Origin: an uncultured Shewanella sp.
GTDB lineage: Bacteria; Pseudomonadota; Gammaproteobacteria; Enterobacterales; Shewanellaceae
DNA: 64,000 nucleotides
Direction: 5' to 3'
NCBI RefSeq assembly: GCF_947501665.1
Contig: NZ_CANMWS010000022.1
Location: forward strand, 42,571 to 106,570
Made by a program: the position numbers and the translations under genes. Under the pieces are notes generated by a model. The model searched no databases and had not been told where the DNA came from. It was given only the letters and a program-made list of their open reading frames with translations. Below, in pieces: positions 35,697 to 44,663 of the stretch; the first letter of the stretch is position 1; each line of letters opens with the position of its first letter.

Positions 35697-36017
35697 ATGA
35701 AAGAATTAATCAGTTGTATTTCTTTTTTTGAACGATTTGAAGCCGATATTTTAGCGCAGCGAAAAACCATTACCTTGCGAGATGAGACTGAGTCACACTT
35801 TATTTCAGGACAAGAGTTAAGTGTTTATACTTTTGAATCAAAAAGAAAATTTTGCAATATTCATATTGAAAATGTCACAACCGTTGCCTTTGATGCACTT
35901 GACCAAAGTCACGCACAACAAGAAAATATGACATTAACGCAGTTGAAAGAACTCATCCAAGAGATTTACCCTGGGATCCGTGAGCTTTTTCTTATTGAAT
36001 TTAGGTTGGTAAAATAA
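35697..36017 (+). CDS. yqfB: N4-acetylcytidine amidohydrolase YqfB (ASCH domain)
   Basis: A 106-residue ASCH-fold enzyme that hydrolyses N4-acetylcytidine to cytidine. The E. coli enzyme uses K21, T24 and E74; the same residues appear here as K23, T26 (AQRKTITLRDE) and E76 (QQENMTLTQLK). Flanking sequence also aligns from start to end (FFERFEADILA; PGIRELFLIEFRL). The short length is normal for the family. It stands alone, with an AT-rich promoter region upstream. Confidence 0.93.
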   Translation: MKELISCISFFERFEADILAQRKTITLRDETESHFISGQELSVYTFESKRKFCNIHIENVTTVAFDALDQSHAQQENMTLTQLKELIQEIYPGIRELFLIEFRLVK

Positions 36018-36046
36018 TTTAGGTTTTTTATATTGAGCTTTTCATT

Positions 36047-36508
36047 TTAAATGGAAGCTTCTTCCGAGCCAAAGGTTTGTTTATCGAGTAAATTGGCACC
36101 TTCTAAACATTCGCCTCTTATCATTCCACGCTCATTTTCAATAAGCCTGTAGAGTTCAATATAACCTGTACGGCAAAAACGGGTCATTTCAAGTGTTTTT
36201 TGCAGGCCCAGTTCTGTTTGCTGGGTTAGCAGCTCAAGGGATGTTTCATTTTGTTTCCTTCGTATTTTTGAAGGTAATTGAGTGTTAGATTTGCTGTTCT
36301 TTTTCATTAAACCATCTAATCGTGTGGAGGAATGATTATCTATTGAAGGGAAAAATACTCGATACGTAAATAGTTTTAAACCATTATCTGCAATTGAAGT
36401 GGTAAATGAATCAGAGATTTTTCCTGAAAAATCTTGGGCATTGATGGGTTTATTACTGCAAGAAAATAGGCAAGGGAGAAAGAATAGTATTATGGGGAAT
36501 TTATTCAT
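36047..36508 (-). CDS. Hypothetical lipoprotein
   Basis: I start at the ATG at 36506-36508 (153 residues), which has an AGGA ribosome binding site and opens directly into a lipoprotein signal (NKFPIILFFLPCLFSCSNKP, lipobox LFSC, cysteine 17). A longer frame to 36556 only adds 16 residues. The mature part is polar, with one predicted strand region (GLKLFTYRVFFPSIDNH) and a helical part (ETSLELLTQQTELGLQKTLE). Two cysteines lie near the end (FCRTGYIEL; GECLEG). I do not recognise the family. Confidence 0.65.
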   Translation of the reverse strand: MNKFPIILFFLPCLFSCSNKPINAQDFSGKISDSFTTSIADNGLKLFTYRVFFPSIDNHSSTRLDGLMKKNSKSNTQLPSKIRRKQNETSLELLTQQTELGLQKTLEMTRFCRTGYIELYRLIENERGMIRGECLEGANLLDKQTFGSEEASI

Positions 36509-36705
36509 TTTTTCCTTAGTCCTTAGTTTGCAACGTGGATTAACTGCAAGAAACATCTTAAACTAAGTATATATTATTTAAGTATATTTATACTAGTTTA
36601 TTTCTTATTGATAAAGTGGATTTGTGAAGGCTTTTTATTTTGTGTTAGCGTTAACAGTAGAATGACACTTAAAATCGAGTGATGAATAAGGTGGAAGGAG
36701 AAGAG

Positions 36706-37056
36706 ATGATCAAAACAGCGGATGTATTAATCGATGAAGCTAAACTACAAATAAGTTGTCTTGATATTGCTTCAGCAAAGGCACTACATGAACGTTCAGA
36801 AGCCAAGGTTATTTTAGATGTAAGAGAAAGTGATGCAGCTAAAAAGATGGCATTGAATGATTCTTTGAACATACCAAGGGGGTTAATTGAAATGAAAATG
36901 CCAGCATTATATACAGATCCTAGCACACTAATTTTAGTGCATTGCGCTGGAGGGGGGCGAGCAACGTTAGCGGCATTATCATTACAAAAAATGGGGTACA
37001 GTAATGTGCATGCCATTGTTGCTAAATTTGATGATATAAAAGCTGCTTTTGATTGA
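36706..37056 (+). CDS. Single-domain rhodanese-like protein
   Basis: A 116-residue rhodanese domain with ILDVRESDAAKKMALNDSLN and PRGLIE near the start and the active-site loop LVHCAGGGRATLAA (C80, R85). The cysteine carries persulfide in sulfur-transfer reactions. I use the ATG at 36706 because GGAAGGAGAAGAG precedes it; an in-frame ATG nine codons upstream is weaker. It has no signal peptide and stands alone. Partner and substrate are unknown. Confidence 0.88.
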   Translation: MIKTADVLIDEAKLQISCLDIASAKALHERSEAKVILDVRESDAAKKMALNDSLNIPRGLIEMKMPALYTDPSTLILVHCAGGGRATLAALSLQKMGYSNVHAIVAKFDDIKAAFD

Positions 37057-37911
37057 TTTTATAGTTTAAGTCGTAAAGACGTTTATGCCTATTGTGTCCA
37101 CTTTAAATCGCATGTGGGCACTAATGCAAATTGTTAAAATCACAGTGAACAATAGAGGATATGATAGATGTTCAGGTGGGGCGAAAAATAAGAGATACTG
37201 CCTAGATGATTTGTTGGCATGTATTGATAAATGTTAAATAGAAAAGTACGAGTGATTAAAATCAGTGGTTCATAATAATGGGTGAGAAAATGATTTATCC
37301 AGAAGATCATTAATGATCTGGTTTAACCATGTTTATTTTATTTGAAGGAATCATGTTTCAGTGTATTTATTTTTTAAGGGGAGAGAAACTGTATTCACTA
37401 CTCTATTTATTATTATAAACGATTGTCAACAACAGAAATAAACAATGAAATTGACAACTCATCGTCTGTTTAGGTGATTATGATAATACTGTAAAATAAA
37501 TCAAAGTAATTGATTGGTACTATATTGTTATATTGCAACGTAAAGTTAAGTCATTTAAATTTTATTAGCATAAATAATTGTGTATTTATATCTGATTTAA
37601 AATAAAAAATTAATATATAAGGCATTAATTTTTTTTAATAATCTGTTTTATAATTCACTGATTATTTGTTTTGTTTTTTTGTAACTTTATGTAATTATTG
37701 ATTTTAAATTTATTATTAATGATTTCTAAATACTTTAGTATCAAGCCGTTAGACTTTAGTCTTATGTATTTTAATTCTGTGTTCCTTAATATTAGTCAAA
37801 GCTTATTTTCTGAACTGTTTTTTATGATAGTTAAAGAAGTGAAAGTCGCGATTTTGATTACGTTGAGTTTAGTTTTTTTTGATTAATAAAATAATTATAA
37901 GGGTATTATTT
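37057..37911. other. Long AT-rich region without a gene
   Basis: Roughly 850 bp of very AT-rich DNA. A 62-codon open frame at 37698-37886 is hydrophobic and lacks a ribosome binding site, so I do not accept it. No repeat from elsewhere in the window was found. The length and composition suggest either an imported or a heavily regulated upstream region for the gene at 37912. Confidence 0.4.
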
Positions 37912-38538
37912 ATGTCGACTGAGATTGATGGAACATCAAGGGATGATTATAATTTTTTTGGTTTGAAAATTGTTGCTGAATGCACTTTGGTTTATACCTA
38001 TGGCAGTTATACATCACTGACTTTGGGGAATTTTAATGATGTTAAAGTCTCTGGTTCTGTTTCAGCTACATTGGGATTAAAGTTTGAACTTAATGCTGCA
38101 GCAAAATTCAGTATTGACTTAAATCTTACTAGTTATTCATTATCTCGAACCTTACTAGAAGGGAAATCTTCAAAAGTGGCTTTTGAACAAACAAAAGTAT
38201 TGGGTTCAGTCACTAAAGTGGTCGCCGAAGAAGCAAAAGCCAAGTTATCAGATTTAACAGCGCTTCAACTTAAAGTGGGCGTAGTAGAAACGGATTTAGA
38301 ATCAAAAACAACAGCGATAAAAACAACGGCGACTGAACTGGCGTCAAAAGTGACTAAAATTGGAACAACGGTGACTGCTGTTGAGACAAAAACCACTGCA
38401 ATTGATGATATTGTGACGCGTATGGAGACTGCAGAAGCAAAAATCTCGGATGCTGGTGTTTATTTAGCGAATCATGAGGCTGCACTCGCTTCTGCTGATA
38501 TCACAATTAATGATAGTGGTGTTAATATTTTAGGCTAG
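37912..38538 (+). CDS. Orphan protein with beta-rich head and coiled-coil tail
   Basis: A 208-residue protein starting MSTEIDGTSRDDYNFFGLKI, with an AAGGG sequence 9 nt before the ATG. Residues about 15-75 are beta-rich (TYGSYTSLTLGNFNDVKVSG, VSATLGLKFELN). Residues about 95-180 are a long coiled coil rich in threonine and alanine, with a repeating pattern (VETDLESKTTAIKTTATELA, then TAVETKTTAIDDIV). The end (ASADITINDSGVNILG) is strand-like. There is no signal peptide or membrane span. The shape recalls a secreted or structural adaptor such as phage or type VI accessory proteins, but I do not recognise the family. Confidence 0.65.
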   Translation: MSTEIDGTSRDDYNFFGLKIVAECTLVYTYGSYTSLTLGNFNDVKVSGSVSATLGLKFELNAAAKFSIDLNLTSYSLSRTLLEGKSSKVAFEQTKVLGSVTKVVAEEAKAKLSDLTALQLKVGVVETDLESKTTAIKTTATELASKVTKIGTTVTAVETKTTAIDDIVTRMETAEAKISDAGVYLANHEAALASADITINDSGVNILG

Positions 38539-38593
38539 GTTGTGCTGTGTAAAATATAGCTTCCATATTTCAAATCTCGAATTGAAAAAAGGG

Positions 38594-39898
38594 CTAGCTT
38601 TTGATATTAAGTTTGATAGCACTGACTATGGCTTTGTTTATAATGCCCACTCTTAAATAGAGGCTTGTTACCATTCCAATCAAAGCGCAGCACATAAGCA
38701 GTGAAAATAGGTATTGGTAACCTTCTATACCAGAATAAGTATCCAGTAAATACCCTGCAATTGGTGCAAAGAAAACATCGGGAGTAAAACCAATAACAGA
38801 TATTAAGCCGATGGTGATCCCTGTTTGATGATGAGAAACTTTATTTTCTTCTAACAGTGCAAAATAAATAGCTCGAACGGCAAATACAGTGATGAAGGTC
38901 ATTATGAGAGTTAAATAGATAAGTGTCATATTCAATGTTAAAGGAGAGGCCATAGTCAATACCAAATAACTCAGTGCCATGATAGTGAAACTGATAGAGA
39001 TGACTCTACTTGCTGAAAAGCGGTCGGCAAGATAGCCCGCCGTCACAGCGGCAACGGGACGTAAATAAGCCGATATTGCAGTAAAACTAGCAGCATCCAA
39101 TGGATCAAGGTTAAGAATATCAACAGCATATATACTATAATAATCAATTCCTTTATATCCACAATATGCACTCACAACAATGGCAGTTTGTAGCCAAATG
39201 GACTGTTGCTTAAAAATATTGAGATGCTGCAAAATTTGAGGACGTTGTGTCATTGAACCTGAAGCTTTAATCTCGGGCAGCAGTAACCAGATGAAACTTG
39301 CACTAAGGGCCGTTATAAAGGTATAGAAATAAATCACTTTTTTAAAAGCAATGGTTTGTTCTTGAAGGCTAGATTGAGCAAGCGTATTTGGGAGTAACTG
39401 GCTTAATAGGAAAACGGCAAGTGATGCAGTAATGGCTGCGATTAGCCCTCGACCACCGTCAAGTAAACCAAATGCGCGCCCTTGAGTTGATTCATCACCC
39501 CATTCACGAGTGGCTTTTAGCATTGCAGCCCAAAAAAGAAAAATGGATGTCATGCCCCAATAACCATAAAGTAAAATAAGCATGTTTGCATTTGGAATTT
39601 GTGCAAGATAGAGTCCGCCGAGACTGGTGCTTAAAAGAGAAATAATGAGCAACTTTTTAGCTGAAATATAATCGGCGATTGCACCGCCCGGAAAGTAGGC
39701 TAACATGGCAACAATGCCATAGATGGCGTAAATTTTACCGAGTTCACTATTTGAGAGGGCAAAGACTTCTAAAAATGTCGGTCTAAAAAAACGTGCGATA
39801 TGAAAAGGCAATGCAAAAATAATCTCACCAGCAAAAATGAGTGCAAAAAGAGATAAGTACTTAGTGAATGTGTTTCTCTGAGCTGTTTTTTTCATCAT
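38594..39898 (-). CDS. MFS-family transporter
   Basis: A 434-residue protein with 12 membrane helices of the major facilitator superfamily. Between helices 2 and 3 lies GGAIADYISAKKLLIIS, a recognisable form of the MFS loop motif. EWGDESTQGRAFGLLDGGRG between helices 4 and 5 resembles a subgroup with a long polar loop. The second half has its loop at AGYLADRFSASRVISIS. The substrate is unknown. The gene is on its own, convergent with the orphan coiled-coil gene. Confidence 0.85.
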   Translation of the reverse strand: MMKKTAQRNTFTKYLSLFALIFAGEIIFALPFHIARFFRPTFLEVFALSNSELGKIYAIYGIVAMLAYFPGGAIADYISAKKLLIISLLSTSLGGLYLAQIPNANMLILLYGYWGMTSIFLFWAAMLKATREWGDESTQGRAFGLLDGGRGLIAAITASLAVFLLSQLLPNTLAQSSLQEQTIAFKKVIYFYTFITALSASFIWLLLPEIKASGSMTQRPQILQHLNIFKQQSIWLQTAIVVSAYCGYKGIDYYSIYAVDILNLDPLDAASFTAISAYLRPVAAVTAGYLADRFSASRVISISFTIMALSYLVLTMASPLTLNMTLIYLTLIMTFITVFAVRAIYFALLEENKVSHHQTGITIGLISVIGFTPDVFFAPIAGYLLDTYSGIEGYQYLFSLLMCCALIGMVTSLYLRVGIINKAIVSAIKLNIKS

Positions 39899-40004
39899 TA
39901 GTCGGCAGTCCTTTGAAACATATCATATTACGACACTTCGCAATGACTGAATACTGTAATTGAGTAAAATAGTCGAAATGGAATAGCAAAAGGATCCTAT
40001 ATGT

Positions 40005-40214
40005 TTATTGAGATAGTTTCACTGAGAGCTTGTGAATTTCAGGTCCGACAAAAAAAGCGATTATAGCGGCGACAGGCCAAGCCAGAGTGAAGGCATTAAA
40101 CCACTTTAAATGAAATTCACTACTCCAACCTAAGTTGATCCAAGTCACCCAAAATGTCATAAGAATTGACAGTAATAGAGACATAATAACGGCGAAAATA
40201 ATACGCTGTTTCAT
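40005..40214 (-). CDS. DUF2798-type small membrane protein
   Basis: A 69-residue protein with two membrane helices (FAVIMSLLLSILMTFWVTWI and WPVAAIIAFFVGPEIHKL) joined by WFNAFTLAWP, matching the small DUF2798 family. The function is unknown. It is divergent from the LysR gene region and could be a regulator target. The length and motif placement are typical. Confidence 0.75.
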   Translation of the reverse strand: MKQRIIFAVIMSLLLSILMTFWVTWINLGWSSEFHLKWFNAFTLAWPVAAIIAFFVGPEIHKLSVKLSQ

Positions 40215-40236
40215 TGTTTAACTCCTTTATTTAAGT

Positions 40237-40461
40237 TTGAATAGATTTTATTTATTGGATCAGCATGGGCGTAATGGGTGGATAAAAAAGTATTTGTCAC
40301 TACCCAAGATAAGTATTATTGGGGAAATGGCATCTGATGATGACGTTCAAGTGAATCAATATGCTGCAAAATTGATTCACTCGATGCCGCCTTGTTCCAA
40401 AGTCGTGAGCGCTTGTAATACGAGTACAATGGGTTTTATCGTCTCGAAGCTGTGCTTTTGA
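40237..40461 (+). CDS. Doubtful short frame, perhaps a gene remnant
   Basis: The frame of 74 codons starts at a TTG with no ribosome binding site. The product (WIKKYLSLPKISIIGEMASD, then AAKLIHSMPPCSKVV) has protein-like composition but no recognisable family. It may be a decayed piece of an older gene between the DUF2798 and LysR genes. I would not count it as a gene without further support. Confidence 0.2.
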   Translation: MNRFYLLDQHGRNGWIKKYLSLPKISIIGEMASDDDVQVNQYAAKLIHSMPPCSKVVSACNTSTMGFIVSKLCF

Positions 40462-40610
40462 ATGGTTGTTAAGCCCGCTGAAATCCTTAGTGAGGTCATC
40501 AATATCCCTTATCGTGTTATGTTATTGAGATAGTCAGTATATGTAAATGCACATTTTATAGATAGATTGATATAATCAATATTAAATTCCATAAATGAAA
40601 TCATAACGGT

Positions 40611-41498
40611 ATGTTTGATGACATCGCTTTGTTTGTTCATATTGTCCGTTGTCGCAGTCTTGCTCATGCAGCGAAAGAGCTGAATATACCTGCTGCAACC
40701 TTAACAAGACGCTTGCAAAAATTAGAACAAACCTTGGCTTGCCAGCTTATTCATCGTTCAGCAAGGCAATTTGTGCTGACTCAAGAAGGGGAAACGTATT
40801 ACCAAGCTTATGCAGATCTTGTTGAACAATTTGAAGTGACTAAACATAATTTGTCGACACAACAATCTGACATGAGTGGTAAACTTAAGGTATTGGCACC
40901 GACAAACATCTCGATTGGTTTTTTACAGCCAATGTGGTCGGGTTTTATTGAGCAGCATTCAGAGCTGCAACTAGAATTGCAGTTAAATAATCAAGTTGAA
41001 GATTTATTATCATCTCAGGCGGATTTGGCTCTTCGAATAGGCCCTCAAGTGGATTCGAGTTTATATCAACAGAAACTGGGATCTGTGCCTACCGTCATGG
41101 TAGCGTCCCAAGCATATCGTCAGGCTCATGGATTGCCTGAGACTTTGGAAGATTTATTTGCGCATCAATTGATTGGCCATACACATAGTATAATGTGGCA
41201 ATTGACGAATAAAATAACAGAAAAAAAGCAAGTGATGTACCCTAAATTTAGAAGTACGAGTAATGATATTAGCTTGCTGACTCAGTTTGTGTGCGATGGT
41301 TTAGGAATTGCATTATTACCGATGAGCCAAGTGAATACACAAATTAATCATGGTGTGTTAGAGCATATTTTACCCCAATGGCAAGGGCCTCCACGCGATC
41401 TGTTTGTGGTATGGCCAAGTGGACGGTTATTAAGTGTTAAGGCTAAGTGTTTACGGGACTATATGAAAGAGTTTATTGGCCAAACTCTCCGGCTATAA
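40611..41498 (+). CDS. LysR-family transcriptional regulator
   Basis: A 295-residue LysR regulator. The N-terminal winged helix-turn-helix is at about 1-65 (RSLAHAAKELNIPAATLTRR, LQKLEQTLACQLIHRSARQF). The effector-binding domain begins near residue 90 (GKLKVLAPTNISIGFLQPMW). It belongs by pattern to the AaeR/DsdC-like group that controls small-molecule or efflux genes. Its likely target is a divergent neighbour such as the DUF2798 gene, but the doubtful frame at 40237 lies between. A terminator-like hairpin follows at once. Confidence 0.88.
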   Translation: MFDDIALFVHIVRCRSLAHAAKELNIPAATLTRRLQKLEQTLACQLIHRSARQFVLTQEGETYYQAYADLVEQFEVTKHNLSTQQSDMSGKLKVLAPTNISIGFLQPMWSGFIEQHSELQLELQLNNQVEDLLSSQADLALRIGPQVDSSLYQQKLGSVPTVMVASQAYRQAHGLPETLEDLFAHQLIGHTHSIMWQLTNKITEKKQVMYPKFRSTSNDISLLTQFVCDGLGIALLPMSQVNTQINHGVLEHILPQWQGPPRDLFVVWPSGRLLSVKAKCLRDYMKEFIGQTLRL

Positions 41499-41536
41499 AG
41501 TGTCTTTGGCTCACTATGTCAGTCAGAGACACTTTT
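41497..41536 (+). terminator. Rho-independent terminator of the LysR gene
   Basis: AAAGTGTCT (41497-41505) pairs with AGACACTTT (41527-41535), and one more T follows. The stem starts inside the stop codon. Both arms are perfect over 9 bp. Confidence 0.65.
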
Positions 41537-41548
41537 GGAGGGGGCATT

Positions 41549-41815
41549 TCACTCAATGAGCACGATATCACCATCGACTTCTCCCTCCCCAATATGCATA
41601 TGCTGAGCCGGGTTTGCTATTGAATGGTATCGATAATTGCTGCCGTCAGAGTGATTTGGTCCATGAGTTTAGTGTTATCTGATATACCACTTAAGAGGGG
41701 GTCACTGATATCGGTAAAATCAAGGCACTGATTGGGATAGAGTCACATTTCCCAATGTTCATTATAAGCTCTTTGTACAAATCCAGAGGTGATGATAATT
41801 GATATATGACTATAA
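41549..41815 (-). pseudogene. Decayed gene fragment, family unknown
   Basis: On the minus strand three coding-like pieces lie in different frames: PLDLYKELIMNIGKCDSIPI (about 41800-41740), QCLDFTDISDPLLSGISDNT through ITLTAAIIDTIQ (ending in a stop), and NPAQHMHIGEGEVDGDIVLI ending at a stop at 41549-41551. Two frameshifts would join them. Codon-like composition and the good ending suggest a once real protein, perhaps 90-100 residues long. I do not recognise it. Confidence 0.4.
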
Positions 41816-42534
41816 ACGTTTAAAGAGATGGTTTGGGTGGTGAAGTTACTATTGCTATTGGTTCTTCGACTGTTTAAAGGTGTTTTTAAATGAAGTAATG
41901 ACTATTTTACTCATGTACTCATAATTGGGATCATGCTCATTGAGTTTTTTAGTTAACCCGAGTTCAGATTAGTTAACGAATGTCGTTGATAGTGCTGTTA
42001 TTTCGATTAATGAAACGTATTTCCATATCACTAGTATCAACATTGTGATTATTTAATATCATGACATAATTTGAACAGTTTAACATGATGATTTTTTTAT
42101 GCTGATGTCAGACATTTTGACTCATGAATTGTAGTTATTACTGATATAACTTTTCAATAAATCAACTTGTGATAAGAGTAAATGGGAGGGGTATTATCAT
42201 AAATATCAGTATTAGCTTAAATTAAAATGTATTTTTCAATACGAAAAATTGACGTAATTATTAACTCTGATTATTAATAATAAAATAAAAAATTAAGGTT
42301 TAAGGTGGTAAGTAAACCTTAGTTATAATACTTATTGATAATAATAACGTCAAAAAATACTTAATAGCGATTGTTGGATAGATGAAAGTATAATTTTAAT
42401 ACATTTGATGAGCATCTTTTGTGTTATTTAAAAGATTGATTATATGTTGTTTAATCGGGGAGGGAATTTAAATAATGATAAGTGAAACTACTGATTAAAC
42501 TTCTTAGATTGAATAGGGATAAAGGGGATAGTGA
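41816..42534. other. AT-rich intergenic region with one MITE-like end
   Basis: About 720 bp with no gene. At 41953-41970 the sequence TTAACCCGAGTTCAGATT is nearly the right end of the MITE family, with no matching left end nearby, so it is a solo relic. The rest is strongly AT-rich and should hold the promoter of the beta-barrel gene, whose ATG at 42535 follows GGGGATAGTGA. Confidence 0.45.
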
Positions 42535-43218
42535 ATGAATGCTTTAAAAGTATTGTTGTTAGCGTCAAGTTGTTTGGCGGCTTGTGCTTTTTCGAGTATA
42601 GCCATAGCAGATCATCATAAACGCCATTCAGGAAGAATGTCTGAGCAAGGTATTTATGCTCAATTGTCAGTTGGTGCAAACTTTCAATCAAATCAAGATG
42701 TTTATTATAATGGTGATGTCACTGTTAGGGGGATTGGGGGCGGATTACAGATAGAATATGATCCAGGATTAAACTTTGGTGGTGCGGTAGGGTATCAAGC
42801 TCATGAATGGCGAGGGGCTTTTAGCATTGATCATTACAATAATGATATGAAAACGTCCCAAACTGGCTCTTCATCGCTATCAACAACCAAAAGTAGTGCA
42901 ACCGCTTATTTAGGCAATATTTATTATGACTGGAAAATAAAACAGTTGCCGATTAAGCCTTTTATTGGTGTTGGAATAGGATTGATTGGTGTCAATATGG
43001 ACATCAGTAATTATGTTTCACAAGATGATTATGTGATGGCCTATCAATTTACTATGGGTTTTAGTTATGATATTAACCCCAAGCTTAAATTGAGCTTTGA
43101 ATATAAACACCTTAATTCAAATGAATTAAGTTATGAGATAGAAGATGATAGCGGTTATAAAGATTTTATGTATTATCAAATTAATAGTTTTGGCGTAAAT
43201 ATGAGTTACCGTTTTTAA
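42535..43218 (+). CDS. Outer-membrane beta-barrel protein (OmpA/porin-like)
   Basis: The 227-residue protein has a signal peptide (NALKVLLLASSCLAACAFSS, cleavage after AIA) and a histidine-rich patch (DHHKRHSGR). The mature part is a series of alternating-polarity strands typical of a small 8-stranded barrel (GIYAQLSVGANFQS; RGIGGGLQIEYDPGLNFGGA; FIGVGIGLIGVN; NPKLKLSFEYKHL) and ends on the aromatic signature FGVNMSYRF. There is no OmpA C-terminal peptidoglycan domain. It is followed by a CHRD protein gene 68 bp downstream, so co-expression is likely. Function is unknown. Confidence 0.85.
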   Translation: MNALKVLLLASSCLAACAFSSIAIADHHKRHSGRMSEQGIYAQLSVGANFQSNQDVYYNGDVTVRGIGGGLQIEYDPGLNFGGAVGYQAHEWRGAFSIDHYNNDMKTSQTGSSSLSTTKSSATAYLGNIYYDWKIKQLPIKPFIGVGIGLIGVNMDISNYVSQDDYVMAYQFTMGFSYDINPKLKLSFEYKHLNSNELSYEIEDDSGYKDFMYYQINSFGVNMSYRF

Positions 43219-43286
43219 AATAGTCGATGAAGTAGTCATAATTATATTGGCGTTAATATAAAATTTAATGAATAATTCAAGGAATA

Positions 43287-43895
43287 ATGATGATACGAAA
43301 AAAATATTTGTCAATTATGCTGACCTCCATTTTGGCTTTTTTAACCTGCATCTGGGGGACAGGCCTTAATGCCGAAGAACATAAAAGAGGTGAAGCAGAC
43401 GGTAAGGCAGGGCAAGATAATTTTAAAGTGTATAAAGTGGATTTATCAACCCAATTACAAGGCAAATTGAGTAATAAACCAGTAAGCGCTGAAACCCCCA
43501 AAGATGCTAGTGGTTTCGCCGTGGTGACACATGATATAAAGCAAGCAACATTGGCATTTTATATTGGTTATAGTGGATTATCTGGTGATGGATTAATCAT
43601 GGCTCACTTTCATTCAGTTGATACAAATGGTAATCCAATTATTCAGACCATTTGTGGTAAGCCTATAAAGCCAGGCTTAATTCCAGATTGGCCTAAAAAT
43701 CCCGTCGATAAAAATCAGCGAGCGTTAAGTGGTGATTGTCCAGTTGGAAACAGTGGTTATCTTGAGGGGCGGTGGGAAAATGTTGATTCGAGTTACCTTG
43801 AGATGCTAACGTCAGGAAAAATGAACATGAACTTACATACTCAATTGAATCCGAAAGGTGAAGTGGATGGGTATGTGTTGCCGCTAAGCCAATAA
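43287..43895 (+). CDS. CHRD-domain secreted protein
   Basis: A 202-residue protein with a signal peptide (LSIMLTSILAFLTCIWGTGL, cleavage near LNA) and a single CHRD domain: beta strands FKVYKVDLSTQLQG, ASGFAVVTHDIKQATLAFYI, histidines in IMAHFHSVDTNGNPI, and the end MNMNLHTQLNPKGEVDGYVL that matches the family's HTxxNPxGEIRG-type ending. CHRD domains occur in extracellular proteins and sometimes bind metal or ligands. The first methionine is doubled (MM), and either start keeps the signal. It lies downstream of the barrel gene. Confidence 0.85.
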   Translation: MMIRKKYLSIMLTSILAFLTCIWGTGLNAEEHKRGEADGKAGQDNFKVYKVDLSTQLQGKLSNKPVSAETPKDASGFAVVTHDIKQATLAFYIGYSGLSGDGLIMAHFHSVDTNGNPIIQTICGKPIKPGLIPDWPKNPVDKNQRALSGDCPVGNSGYLEGRWENVDSSYLEMLTSGKMNMNLHTQLNPKGEVDGYVLPLSQ

Positions 43896-43915
43896 ACAGC
43901 AATAGAAGCTGAGTA

Positions 43916-43948
43916 TCGCTTGTCTCTTTATTTTGATGAGACAAGCGA
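43916..43948. terminator. Hairpin between convergent genes
   Basis: TCGCTTGTCTC (43916-43926) pairs perfectly over 11 bp with GAGACAAGCGA (43938-43948), with an 11-nt AT-rich loop. It lies between the stop of the CHRD gene (+) and the stop of the TPR gene (-). No long T-run follows on either strand, so efficiency is uncertain. Confidence 0.6.
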
Positions 43949-43959
43949 GTAGTCATTGG

Positions 43960-44442
43960 CTATTCAAGCTCCTTTTTTACTTTAGCGAGTGCGGCTTGAA
44001 TGTCTTTTTGTCTTCCTGCATCAGCTAGGGGACGGGAAGGCCGAGCGGGTGCATTGCGGGCTTTTTTTAAATAGCCTTGAGCTTGAGCATACTCATCCTC
44101 TTCCATTAAATATTGGGCATAAAAATAGTTACTATCAATCCCTTTGGGGTTAGCGTCAAGACCTTTTTTAAGTAAATCTTTGGCTTTATCATTATCGCCA
44201 AAACCGATTGGCCAACCGGGCACACGCAGATATAGCATGCCTAAGCTTGTATAAGCTGAACCTTTTAATGCCGAAGGGTCTAATGAAAGGGCTTTTTCAA
44301 AATCAGCTTTGGCAGATTTGGCGTATTTCAATGCACCTATTCCTCCAGTAATGCCTGCATAAGTCGAATAAATGATCCCGCGCCAAATATGTACCCCAGC
44401 ATTATCTGAATAGGTTTGTATATCTTTATCTGCTTTATTCAT
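43960..44442 (-). CDS. TPR-repeat protein, probably N-terminally truncated
   Basis: The 160-residue frame holds TPR-like helical pairs (GSAYTSLGMLYLRVPG; AKDLLKKGLDANPKGIDSNY; FYAQYLMEEDEYAQAQGYLK) and an alanine-lysine-rich end. The same frame continues upstream of the ATG with coding-like sequence (STTQESAFVQLMNKADK) to a TGA stop at about 44476. Related periplasmic TPR proteins carry a signal peptide and extra N-terminal helices at this place, which here are missing. It is therefore probably a decayed gene. Any product would stay in the cytoplasm. Confidence 0.6.
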   Translation of the reverse strand: MNKADKDIQTYSDNAGVHIWRGIIYSTYAGITGGIGALKYAKSAKADFEKALSLDPSALKGSAYTSLGMLYLRVPGWPIGFGDNDKAKDLLKKGLDANPKGIDSNYFYAQYLMEEDEYAQAQGYLKKARNAPARPSRPLADAGRQKDIQAALAKVKKELE

Positions 44443-44610
44443 TAGCTGAACGAAGGCACTTTCTTGTGTTGTTGATCAAACCTCTATACGATTTGTTCAA
44501 CAATGCCATGTTTATTTATGCGATAGGATGATGGAATAAAAATAGGAGTGGATCGAGGATCGGGTGAAATTTTCTTTTAAAAGTAAGTAAAATTGTCCTG
44601 GTGAGGTTAA

Positions 44611-44646
44611 ATTATCATCAATAGAGGTCTGTCTATTGATGATAAT
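44611..44646 (-). terminator. Long perfect hairpin after queF
   Basis: ATTATCATCAATAGA (44611-44625) is a perfect 15-bp inverted repeat of TCTATTGATGATAAT (44632-44646), loop GGTCTG. It lies 18 nt beyond the queF stop on the minus strand. The downstream T-run is short (TTAACC), so it may depend on the long stem. Confidence 0.6.
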
Positions 44647-44663
44647 GAATATTGGTTCTTAAA

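Noticed and set aside
37698..37886. 62-codon hydrophobic open frame
   Set aside because: There is no ribosome binding site, its composition follows the AT-rich background, and no conserved feature is seen.
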